Assembly: GCA_023390215.1 (NCBI GenBank)
Contig: JAEWDG010000273.1
Coordinates: 1 to 5,894 of the forward strand
Source: Bacteroidota bacterium
GTDB lineage: Bacteria > Bacteroidota > Bacteroidia > Chitinophagales > Chitinophagaceae
Length of the DNA stretch: 5,894 nt
Direction of reading: 5' to 3'
The notes under the pieces are model-generated. The model searched no databases, was not told where the DNA came from, and was given only the letters and a program-made list of their open reading frames with translations. The position numbers and the translations under genes were made by a program. The first letter of the stretch is position 1. Each line of letters begins with the position of its first letter. Below are positions 1 to 5,894 of this stretch, piece by piece.

Positions 1-143
1 CTTATCCCACCATGAAAGTGATTATGTTCACTAACCTGGCAGATGATAATTATGAGAAAGTTGCCCGGCAGTTCGGTGCGATACATTTTCTCGATAAATC
101 CCGCGATTTTGATAAGATACCGGGACTTCTTGCCAAACTTTAA
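1..143 (+). CDS. Response regulator receiver domain, C-terminal fragment (5' end outside window)
   Basis: The reading frame is open from base 3 to a TAA at 141-143 and gives 46 residues. The stretch MKVIMFTNLADDN followed by GAIHFLDKSRDF matches the end of a CheY-like receiver domain. It contains beta-4 with its conserved Thr (FTN), alpha-4, beta-5 with the conserved Lys (LDKS), and the start of alpha-5. This Thr and Lys normally help propagate phosphorylation of an upstream Asp, which lies outside the window. No output domain follows: the protein stops about 12 residues after the Lys motif, so it is probably a stand-alone receiver or a protein ending in a receiver. In Bacteroidota, single-domain receivers with a DKS-D/E-F ending are common. 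It converges on the acyl-CoA synthetase gene and shares its terminator region. The partner kinase cannot be identified here. Confidence 0.8.
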   Translation, partial: YPTMKVIMFTNLADDNYEKVARQFGAIHFLDKSRDFDKIPGLLAKL

Positions 144-268
144 TGCTGCATCTACCGCAATCGCGTGAAACACATCGACTATGAATAACCTGATAGTGCA
201 GGCATAATGAATAACACCGGACCCGTTTAACCTCTGACCCCTGAAACCAGCTGTAAAGCAATAATTAT

Positions 269-308
269 AGCCGGAGACCCTGCATCGCTAACCGCCTGGT
301 CTCCGGCT
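269..308. terminator. Probable bidirectional intrinsic terminator between convergent genes
   Basis: A perfect 11-bp inverted repeat (AGCCGGAGACC at 269-279, GGTCTCCGGCT at 298-308) encloses an 18-nt loop. On the + strand it is followed by TTGTTATT. On the - strand it is followed by the AT-rich ATAATTAT. It starts 6 nt past the acyl-CoA synthetase stop codon on the - strand and about 125 nt past the receiver-domain stop on the + strand, so it could end transcription from both sides. The U tract is short on both strands, and the loop is longer than ideal. Confidence 0.75.
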
Positions 309-314
309 TTGTTA

Positions 315-2102
315 TTAAGCGTAAATGCGATCAATCGATGACCTGTATTTTTCCATGATCACTTTTCTCTTTAAACTGAGCTTGGGCGTCATTTCACCCG
401 TATCGATACTCCATTCTTCCGGTAACAGTTCGAATTTTTTTATTTGCTCCACATGATTGAAAAAATTGTTGAAGGATTCGATCACCGATTTATATAATTG
501 AAGTACCTGCGGATGATGTAATATATCTACCGTCGTGGTGAAGGGTATGTTCTTTTGCTTCAACCATTCCTTCAGATTTTGCATGGAGGGAACAATTAAC
601 GCGCCCACAAATTTCTGATCCGCGCCAACCACCATGATCTGTTCAATAAATGGCGATTCCTTTATTTTGTTTTCAATAGCCTGCGGTGCCACATATTTTC
701 CGCCGCTGGTTTTGAACAATTCTTTTTTCCGGTCGGTAATGCGAAGAAATTTCCCGTCTTCCATTTGGCCAATATCTCCTGTGTGTAGCCATCCATCGAT
801 CACGGTTTCAGCAGTTAATTCGGGCCGGCGGTAATATCCCAGCATCACGCTGGGTCCTTTTACACATATTTCACCATCCTCCTCAAAACGAAATTCCTGA
901 CCGAGGATGGGAGGGCCTACCGTTCCGATCTTCATTCCACCTTTAAGCCTCGAGTTTACGCTGATCACCGGACTGTTCTCTGTGGGACCATATCCTTCGT
1001 AGATCGGTACTTTCGCTGCATTAAAAATTCTAAGCAGTTTTACCTGGCATGCCGCACCGCCTGTGATGATTGTATTTACATTCCCCCCCAGCGCTTCTCT
1101 CCATTTGCTGAAAACAAGTTTGTTCGCGATAGCCAGTTGCATATCATACCAGGCACCGTTCGGTTTCAGGTTGTCGTATTTTTCTGCAAGTGAAACAGAC
1201 CAGTAAAAAAGTTTTTTCTTAATACCTCTGAGCTCAGCACCTTTCTGCATGATCTTTTCATAAACTTTTTCCAGCAGGCGCGGCACCGTGGTAAAAAGAT
1301 TCGGTTTCACCTCTTTCAGATTTTCACCAATGGTATCGAGGTTTTCCGCATAATAGATAGAGATGCCGGAAAATATATAGATATAGGAAACCATTCTTTC
1401 GAAAATATGGTTGAGGGGAAGAAAGCTCAGGGCCCTCCCCTGAAGATCATCGTCGAATGGAAATGATTTTTTTGAATTGATCACATTCGACACCAGGTTA
1501 CGGTGACTGAGCATCACACCTTTGGGTGTTCCTGTTGTTCCGGATGTATAAATGATCGTTGCACAATGTTCAGCCCTGATCTTCGATTTCCAGTTTTCAA
1601 CTTCCTGTTGTTTTTTTATGTCGGGCTGCGTTAAAAGTGTATTCCAGTTCGTTGCGCCTTTTAACTCATCGAAACAAAATATTCCTTTCAGGTCATCACA
1701 GTAAGGCCGGATGCTGTCCACCTTTTCCAATATATCCTGACCGCTGATAAAAACATATTGAATGGATGCTTCCTTAAAAATGAATTCAAGTTCTTTTACA
1801 TTGGTCGTGGGGTAGATGGGGCAGAGGGCAATTCCAATTTGCTGACATGCGAGGTCGAGCATCAGCCATTCGGGCCGGTTACGTGAAATGATCGCGATCT
1901 TATCCTGCCGCTCGATATCCATGTCATTCCCGCTTAGGCCAAGATCCAGTAACGACGCACTGAGTTTATTTACCGTTTCGGCAACCTTGATGGTGCTGTA
2001 TTTTTTCCATCCGCCGTTTATTTTCGCGGCCAACATATCTTCCTTTGAAAAGCGTTGAACCGCCTCATAAAGGAAATCGAAAATTCTTGAATCAAAATTC
2101 AT
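315..2102 (-). CDS. Long-chain fatty acid-CoA ligase (AMP-forming acyl-CoA synthetase)
   Basis: This 595-residue enzyme of the ANL (adenylate-forming) superfamily is predicted to activate fatty acids with ATP to an acyl-AMP and then load CoA, feeding beta-oxidation or lipid synthesis. The family's usual bacterial length is about 590-600, so it appears complete. Visible motifs are the phosphate-binding loop YTSGTTGTPKG (185-195), the A5 motif GYGPTE (370-375), the adenosine-binding TGD (441-443), the hinge region DRKKELFKTSGGKYVAP (457-473), and a C-terminal subdomain ending in a TPKLSLKRK stretch (572-580). At the usual A10-lysine position I align Ser576, which is uncertain by eye. There is no signal peptide, so it is cytoplasmic or peripherally membrane-bound. 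The ATG at 2100-2102 has no clear Shine-Dalgarno sequence. It lies 14 nt after the 2TM gene stop, which suggests co-transcription. The class is secure; chain-length preference is not readable. Confidence 0.95.
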   Translation of the reverse strand: MNFDSRIFDFLYEAVQRFSKEDMLAAKINGGWKKYSTIKVAETVNKLSASLLDLGLSGNDMDIERQDKIAIISRNRPEWLMLDLACQQIGIALCPIYPTTNVKELEFIFKEASIQYVFISGQDILEKVDSIRPYCDDLKGIFCFDELKGATNWNTLLTQPDIKKQQEVENWKSKIRAEHCATIIYTSGTTGTPKGVMLSHRNLVSNVINSKKSFPFDDDLQGRALSFLPLNHIFERMVSYIYIFSGISIYYAENLDTIGENLKEVKPNLFTTVPRLLEKVYEKIMQKGAELRGIKKKLFYWSVSLAEKYDNLKPNGAWYDMQLAIANKLVFSKWREALGGNVNTIITGGAACQVKLLRIFNAAKVPIYEGYGPTENSPVISVNSRLKGGMKIGTVGPPILGQEFRFEEDGEICVKGPSVMLGYYRRPELTAETVIDGWLHTGDIGQMEDGKFLRITDRKKELFKTSGGKYVAPQAIENKIKESPFIEQIMVVGADQKFVGALIVPSMQNLKEWLKQKNIPFTTTVDILHHPQVLQLYKSVIESFNNFFNHVEQIKKFELLPEEWSIDTGEMTPKLSLKRKVIMEKYRSSIDRIYA

Positions 2103-2116
2103 AGTTAGTTATCCGC

Positions 2117-2392
2117 TTATGGCGTAGGCTTATTCTTCAGTTTATCATATTCTTTTTGCTCCAGGTCTTCCTTACTTCCACCATAAGCGTTTAAGTATTG
2201 AAATGCGAGACCAATACCCCAACCTAACATAGGCCATAGGGGCCAGGGGAAGCCACCTTCGTTATGATCGGATGTAAACCACCAGATAGCCCATAAAAAT
2301 CCATTAATGATAAAATATGCAGCAAGGCTTCTCTGAAAAGCAGCTCTTCTTTTCGCAAGCTTCCAGAGTTGATTATCTCTTTGCTCGTTCAT
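2117..2392 (-). CDS. Small 2TM-domain membrane protein
   Basis: This 91-residue protein resembles the 2TM domain family (PF13239 type) of Bacteroidota. A basic, amphipathic N-terminus (LWKLAKRRAAFQRSL) leads into a first hydrophobic helix at about residues 22-40. A short loop (SDHNEGGFPW) follows, then a second helix at about 51-69 with the family-like PLWPMLGWGIGLAFQY. The tail is charged (KEDLEQKEYDKLKNK). It is strikingly Trp-rich, with seven Trp in 91 residues. In this family the domain occurs alone or fused to LytS-like histidine kinases; here it is alone. The biochemical function is unknown, and a role as an inner-membrane accessory is only a guess. It lies 57 nt after the TPR gene stop and 14 nt before the acyl-CoA synthetase. 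The ATG start at 2390-2392 has no close ribosome binding site. Confidence 0.85.
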   Translation of the reverse strand: MNEQRDNQLWKLAKRRAAFQRSLAAYFIINGFLWAIWWFTSDHNEGGFPWPLWPMLGWGIGLAFQYLNAYGGSKEDLEQKEYDKLKNKPTP

Positions 2393-2425
2393 GCTAAATG
2401 ATTTGGATGAAATACTCCTTTGAAG

Positions 2426-2460
2426 TTAGTGATAATCGCCCGAAAAATTTTAGTGATAAT
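2426..2460. repeat. 11-bp direct repeat spanning the TPR gene stop codon
   Basis: TTAGTGATAAT occurs at 2450-2460 and again at 2426-2436, offset by exactly 24 bp. Read on the - strand, the first copy encodes the last codons and stop of the TPR gene (Tyr-His-stop). The second copy repeats them in the same frame after the stop codon. Confidence 0.8.
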
Positions 2461-3451
2461 ATTCCCCTGAAGGAACCTTGAATACCATGGAGCGCTGAAG
2501 ATTGGTAAAAGCATTGTATTCCAGGGAATGGATATTGACCCAGTTTTGAAAACCGGTCAGGCTCTCTGCGGAACCAAATATCCATTGATTGTATGCATCA
2601 AATAATCCTTCTCTTAACAACATCTGCTGGTATTCAAACAGCCTGAACTTCGGCCTTGAATTTTCATTGAACCAGTCGAGAATAAATCGCGTTCTGATCA
2701 TGGTAAGTGATTCTGCATTTATACCGTTGGATGCCACCGCAGTTTGCCTGTTCATCGATTGCAGCCAGGCTCTTGCAAAACTGTTTTTATCCTTATTTGC
2801 TTTTTCCAGATCGATCGCTGTAAACACTTTTTTATAGCCGTCCAGCAACATCATTTTTGTTTGTGGTGCCCGGGAACCCATCGGATCCATATTGAGATAA
2901 ATTTCCGCGTACAACAGTCCCCAAACCAGGTCACCTGTCACGAAATAATATCGCGCGGCGTTATAATAATTTTTCGGAAAATTAGGATCGGCCTCAATTC
3001 CTTCTTCCCAGTATTTTATGGATTCAGCCTCCGCCTGTGAGTTGGCGAGTTCGCCCATTTCATTAAAAAGCAGTCCGCTTTTGGGAAATTTTTTCAGTCC
3101 TTTTTTATAGGTTTTTTCCGCTTCTTTGGGTTGGTTCAAAGCCTTATACACATTTCCAGCAATTTGAAAACTCTGATCATCTGCATCCGCTCTTTCCACG
3201 AGAGGCTTTATGGTTTCAAGCGCTTTTTGATAGTCTTTTGAAAAAAAATGACTGAGTGCTAGGTCTTTGATCAGGTCGCTGTTGGTTGGCTCTAACTGAA
3301 TGGCCCGGTTTAATACAAGAATGGAATTCGCAAAATCACCCTGACGCATAAAGGTCCTGGCCGTTTCATGTAACTGTGCGGCATCCGGTGTTTGAGCCTT
3401 TGTAAATAAGAAAGATAACGCGAGGGTAAGCGCCAGTCCGAATTTCTTCAT
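2450..3451 (-). CDS. Secreted tetratricopeptide-repeat protein with unrecognised C-terminal region
   Basis: I chose the ATG at 3449-3451, giving 333 residues. It begins with a typical signal peptide (MKKFGLALTLALSFLFTKAQ, likely cleaved after TKA). The frame is open 57 nt further upstream, but that stretch would bury the signal peptide; an intermediate Met at 3481 is a weaker alternative. The product is probably periplasmic, with no lipobox Cys. About five TPR-like helical pairs cover residues 23-190, with hallmarks such as GDFANSILVLNRAIQLEP, KDYQKALETI, NQPKEAEKTYKKGLKKFP and AESIKYWEEGIEADP. The remaining 140 or so residues (195-333) are not TPR and I do not recognise them. They are rich in aromatics (RFILDWFNEN, YNQWIFG, FQNWVNIHSLEYNAF). 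TPRs usually bind protein partners, so a scaffold or envelope role is inferred. It lies 58 nt after the DUF1015 gene. No clear Shine-Dalgarno sequence precedes the ATG. Confidence 0.85.
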   Translation of the reverse strand: MKKFGLALTLALSFLFTKAQTPDAAQLHETARTFMRQGDFANSILVLNRAIQLEPTNSDLIKDLALSHFFSKDYQKALETIKPLVERADADDQSFQIAGNVYKALNQPKEAEKTYKKGLKKFPKSGLLFNEMGELANSQAEAESIKYWEEGIEADPNFPKNYYNAARYYFVTGDLVWGLLYAEIYLNMDPMGSRAPQTKMMLLDGYKKVFTAIDLEKANKDKNSFARAWLQSMNRQTAVASNGINAESLTMIRTRFILDWFNENSRPKFRLFEYQQMLLREGLFDAYNQWIFGSAESLTGFQNWVNIHSLEYNAFTNLQRSMVFKVPSGEYYH

Positions 3452-3477
3452 GCGGGGTAAAGATATAACAAAGCTTC

Positions 3478-3506
3478 GCATCAGGAAATCCCCGGCCCCG
3501 GGATGC
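3478..3506. other. GC-rich inverted repeat between the DUF1015 and TPR genes
   Basis: Two nested dyads lie between the DUF1015 stop and the chosen TPR start. The inner pair is ATCCC/GGGAT (3488-3492 and 3500-3504) around a GC-rich centre. The outer pair is GCATC/GATGC (3478-3482 and 3502-3506). The two use overlapping bases, so only one can form at a time. There is no T tract after it on the - strand, so it is a poor terminator. It could attenuate, stabilise an mRNA end, or mean nothing. Confidence 0.3.
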
Positions 3507-3509
3507 ATC

Positions 3510-4736
3510 TTAACTGATCAGGTGCGTCAGTAAGCCGTCTCTGAGTTTAGGCTCGAACCAGGTGCTTTTTGGTGGCATAACCTCACCACTGTCGGCAACA
3601 GCAAACAACTCTTCAATGCTTACCGGGTGTAAACTGAAAGAAAGTTTCATTTCTCCGTCATCCACCCTTTTCTCCAGTTCCTGCAAACCTCGTATGCCGC
3701 CCACAAAATCGATCCGTTTATCGGTTCGCTGATCTTTGATTCCCAGAATGGGCTCAAGAATATTTTCCTGCAGAATGCTCACATCCAGGATCCCGATCGG
3801 ATCAGATTTCCAGGTTCCCGGTTTGCTGTTTAGTTTATACCAAACTCCTGAGATATACAATCCGAACTCATGGGGAGATGCTGGTTTTACAGCTTCTTTT
3901 GCCTTTGTTACTTCGAATTTCTCAGAGAGCTGTGAAAAAAATGCTTCTTCCGTTAAGCCGTTCAAATCAGTTATAACGCGATTGTAATCGAGTATAGCCA
4001 GTTGGTTGGAAGGAAATAAAGTAGTAAGAAAATAATTTGATGCTTCTGTTTCCAGGCCTGCCTGGGCTTTAACTTTTGCAGCTGAGGCCGCACGGTGATG
4101 ACCATCGGCTATATATGAATGAGGCACATATTTGTGGAATGCCGCGGTGATCTGGCTGATCACTTTATCATCATTAACAATCCATACACTATGCTGAATC
4201 TGATCATCGGCAACAAAATCGTATTGGGGATTTTTGGTGGATGTCCAGTTATTGATCAGCGCGTCTATTTCATCTACATTTTTATACGCCAGAAAAACAT
4301 TTCCTGTTTGCGCGCCCGTGATGCGTATATGATTGATGCGATCCTGTTCTTTTTCCGGGCGGGTGAATTCATGTTTCTTAATCAGCCCGTTTTCATAATC
4401 AGCGATTGAACTGCCACAGACCAGTCCGGTTTGACTTCTGCCATTCATGATAAGCCGATAGATATAATAACAGGGCTTGCTTTCACGAAACAGTACATTT
4501 CTGCTGATAAACGCGTTCAGGTTATCTTTTGCTTTCTCATAAACCGCGTCGCTGTGAATGTCGGTAGATTCAGGAAGATCGATTTCACTTTTTGTGATAT
4601 GCAAAAACGAATTGGGATTTCCCTGCGCTTCAATTTTTGCTTCCTTACTGTTTAATACATCGTATGGCCGCGAAGCAACGCCTTTTGCGAACTGCGCTTC
4701 CGGTCTCAAAGCCTTGAATGGAGTAATAGTAATCAT
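3510..4736 (-). CDS. DUF1015 family protein, serine-pathway neighbour
   Basis: This 408-residue protein matches the DUF1015 family (PF06245, COG4198), whose usual length is about 400-430, so it is full length. Family-typical stretches run in order: PFKALRP (6-12), ASRPYDVL (21-28), HEFTRPEKEQDR (122-133), the signature YIADGHHRAASA (208-219), QLAILDYNRVI (245-255), RIDFVGG (341-347) and the C-terminal MPPKSTWFEPKLRDGL (387-402). It has no signal peptide or membrane segment, so it is probably cytoplasmic. The biochemical function is not established to my knowledge. In Bacteroidota the family often sits beside serA and serC, as here with serC 61 nt upstream, which suggests a role tied to serine metabolism. 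The DGHHR motif recalls ParB/sulfiredoxin-like folds, but that is only my inference. The ATG is supported by an AGGAA ribosome binding site. Confidence 0.92.
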   Translation of the reverse strand: MITITPFKALRPEAQFAKGVASRPYDVLNSKEAKIEAQGNPNSFLHITKSEIDLPESTDIHSDAVYEKAKDNLNAFISRNVLFRESKPCYYIYRLIMNGRSQTGLVCGSSIADYENGLIKKHEFTRPEKEQDRINHIRITGAQTGNVFLAYKNVDEIDALINNWTSTKNPQYDFVADDQIQHSVWIVNDDKVISQITAAFHKYVPHSYIADGHHRAASAAKVKAQAGLETEASNYFLTTLFPSNQLAILDYNRVITDLNGLTEEAFFSQLSEKFEVTKAKEAVKPASPHEFGLYISGVWYKLNSKPGTWKSDPIGILDVSILQENILEPILGIKDQRTDKRIDFVGGIRGLQELEKRVDDGEMKLSFSLHPVSIEELFAVADSGEVMPPKSTWFEPKLRDGLLTHLIS

Positions 4737-4741
4737 GTGTG

Positions 4742-4746
4742 TTCCT
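4742..4746 (-). promoter_or_regulatory. Ribosome binding site of the DUF1015 gene
   Basis: On the - strand AGGAA precedes the ATG at 4734-4736 with a 5-nt gap. It is the clearest Shine-Dalgarno-like site among the starts in this window and fixes the chosen start, which also opens directly onto the conserved PFKALRP region. Confidence 0.55.
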
Positions 4747-4797
4747 GCCGGCGAAAATAAGATTTGCCGCTGAGGCTTAAATTTTTATGATTGCAAT

Positions 4798-5889
4798 TTA
4801 TTTATTAGCATGAGCTGATTCAAAATCCTTCATACAATCAACCAGCAATTCCACACTTTCAACGGGGAGTGCGTTGTACATGGAGGCACGAAAACCCCCA
4901 ACAGAACGATGGCCCTTGATACCCACAATGTTATTCGCTTTTGCATAGGCAAGGAACTGTGTTTCCAGTTGCGCATTTTCCATCACAAAACATGCATTCA
5001 TCGTACTGCGGTCTTCCGGAACAACGGTACCACTGAATAAGCTGTTTCTGTCTATTTCCCGGTAGATTAATTCTGCTTTTTCCGCATTGCGCTTTTCCAT
5101 CTCTTCGATTCCTCCCTCTTCTTTGAGCCACTTCAGTGTAAGCAGGCATACGTATACGGCAAAAACCGGTGGGGTGTTCAGCATGCTTTTTTCCTGGATA
5201 TGATTGCGATAATCCATAATGGTAGGTATCGCCCGTTTTATTTTACCCAGGATGTTTTTATTTACGATGACGAGGTTAACTCCCGCAGGTCCCAGATTTT
5301 TTTGAGCTCCCGCATAGATCAGCCCAAAATCATTAAAATTCATTTGCCTGCTGAAAATATCCGAACTCATATCCGCAACCATGATATTACTTGTACGGGG
5401 GATCGATTTCCATTGCGTTCCGTAGATCGTATTGTTTGTGGTAATGTGCAGGTATTTTGCATCATTAGGCACGGCAAAATCTTTCGGGATATAAGTATAG
5501 TTGCGGTCCTTTGAGGAACAAACCACTTCCACTTTTCCAAACAGCTTTGCTTCCTTAATCGCTTTGGCCGCCCAAACCCCGGTATCTGTAAAGGCAGCTA
5601 CATCTTTGCTGTCGAGCAGGTTCATGGGCACCTGCATGAATTGCGTGGATGCGCCACCGTGAAGAAACAACACTTCATGATCATCATCGAGATCCATCAG
5701 CACGCGCACCAGGCTCCGCGCTTCTTCCATCACCTCCGTAAATTCCGGCGTACGGTGACCAAACTCCAGTATGGAAAGTCCGGTATTATTAAAATTAAGT
5801 ATCGCTGCTGAGGCTTCACGGAATACCGGTGGAGGAAGAACAGAAGGGCCCGCGTTAAAATTGTGAAGGGGTTTGATTTCGGTTTCCAT
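4798..5889 (-). CDS. serC: Phosphoserine aminotransferase
   Basis: This PLP-dependent class V aminotransferase converts 3-phosphohydroxypyruvate and glutamate to O-phosphoserine and 2-oxoglutarate, the second step of phosphorylated serine biosynthesis in the cytoplasm. In some bacteria it also serves PLP synthesis. The 363 residues match the family's usual 360. Motifs are the N-terminal HNFNAGPSVLP (9-19), the phosphate/PLP-binding HGGAS (77-81), DMSSDIFSR (173-181) with the Asp that contacts the PLP ring, the Schiff-base lysine K197 in AGAQKNLGPAG, NTPPVFAVY (238-246), and the substrate-binding GHRSVGGFRASMYNA (326-340). The ATG at 5887-5889 lies 5 nt from the window edge, so its ribosome binding site and any earlier start cannot be judged. 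The position of FNAGP close to the start supports it. A serA gene (phosphoglycerate dehydrogenase) is not between serC and DUF1015, though it could lie upstream of the window. Very secure. Confidence 0.97.
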   Translation of the reverse strand: METEIKPLHNFNAGPSVLPPPVFREASAAILNFNNTGLSILEFGHRTPEFTEVMEEARSLVRVLMDLDDDHEVLFLHGGASTQFMQVPMNLLDSKDVAAFTDTGVWAAKAIKEAKLFGKVEVVCSSKDRNYTYIPKDFAVPNDAKYLHITTNNTIYGTQWKSIPRTSNIMVADMSSDIFSRQMNFNDFGLIYAGAQKNLGPAGVNLVIVNKNILGKIKRAIPTIMDYRNHIQEKSMLNTPPVFAVYVCLLTLKWLKEEGGIEEMEKRNAEKAELIYREIDRNSLFSGTVVPEDRSTMNACFVMENAQLETQFLAYAKANNIVGIKGHRSVGGFRASMYNALPVESVELLVDCMKDFESAHANK

Positions 5890-5894
5890 TGCAC

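Noticed and set aside
181..230. Two tiny + strand frames, MNNLIVQA and MNNTGPV, overlapping at TAATG, with a repeated ATGAATAAC
   Set aside because: They are eight and seven codons long, with no Shine-Dalgarno sequence and no regulatory context. The 9-bp repeat is within chance for AT-rich intergenic DNA.
31..261. 76-residue open frame on the - strand
   Set aside because: It lies antisense to the receiver-domain tail and runs into the intergenic region. It is low-complexity, Cys/Arg-rich, and unlike any protein I know.
634..834. Open frame on the + strand inside the acyl-CoA synthetase
   Set aside because: It is antisense to a strongly conserved coding region and has no recognisable motif. 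The other + strand frames within the TPR, DUF1015 and serC genes (for example 2744-3040, 4119-4409, 5200-5514) were rejected for the same reason.
2415..2420. AAGGAG on the - strand upstream of the 2TM gene
   Set aside because: It is 22 nt from the ATG, too far for a ribosome binding site. The only closer in-frame candidate is an ATT codon just 1 nt away, which is too near.
2394..2585. 63-residue - strand frame overlapping the TPR gene end
   Set aside because: It is out of frame with the TPR gene, and its composition looks like a frame shadow with no motif.
3458..3465. TATCTTTA on the - strand, one mismatch from the Bacteroidota -7 element TAnnTTTG, just before the TPR start
   Set aside because: It would put the transcription start at about the ATG itself, and no TTG -33 element lies at the right distance.
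3452..3508. Nineteen-codon N-terminal extension of the TPR protein
   Set aside because: It would place a clean signal peptide in the interior, and it crosses the GC-rich inverted repeat. The internal Met at 3451 is the better start.
4931..5149. 72-residue alternate - strand frame within serC
   Set aside because: It is a shifted frame of serC, whose own frame is conserved throughout.

Overview
The window looks like ordinary chromosomal sequence from a member of the Bacteroidota, plausibly a Chitinophagaceae-type organism. This is inferred from protein style: a 2TM-domain protein, a DUF1015 protein beside serC, a Bacteroidota-type long-chain acyl-CoA synthetase, a receiver-domain tail typical of that phylum, and mostly weak Shine-Dalgarno signals. 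Base composition is moderate by eye. I saw no IS element, CRISPR array, tRNA, rRNA, phage gene or origin.

Layout: at the left edge, the last 46 codons of a response-regulator receiver domain run on the + strand and end at 143. A short intergenic region follows, holding a perfect 11-bp inverted repeat (269-308) that probably acts as a bidirectional terminator. Everything to the right is on the - strand. In transcription order these genes are serC (5889-4798), a DUF1015 protein (4736-3510), a secreted TPR protein (3451-2450), a small 2TM-domain membrane protein (2392-2117) and a long-chain fatty acid-CoA ligase (2102-315). The gaps are 61, 58, 57 and 14 nt. There is no convincing internal terminator, so one transcript or a few overlapping ones are plausible. 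The 14-nt gap makes the 2TM and ligase genes the tightest pair.

Function: SerC performs the transamination step of phosphorylated serine biosynthesis. Its neighbour DUF1015 belongs to a family often found next to serine-pathway genes, but its biochemical role is unknown to me. It carries a DGHHR motif that resembles the ParB/sulfiredoxin-like fold, which also contains a known free-serine kinase; this is the most testable idea in the window. The TPR protein is exported and has a C-terminal region of about 140 residues that I do not recognise. The last two genes concern the membrane and fatty-acid activation and have no obvious link to serine synthesis.

The oddest sequence-level detail is a codon-level echo of the TPR gene's last codons just after its stop codon. 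I found no clearly novel multi-gene system.
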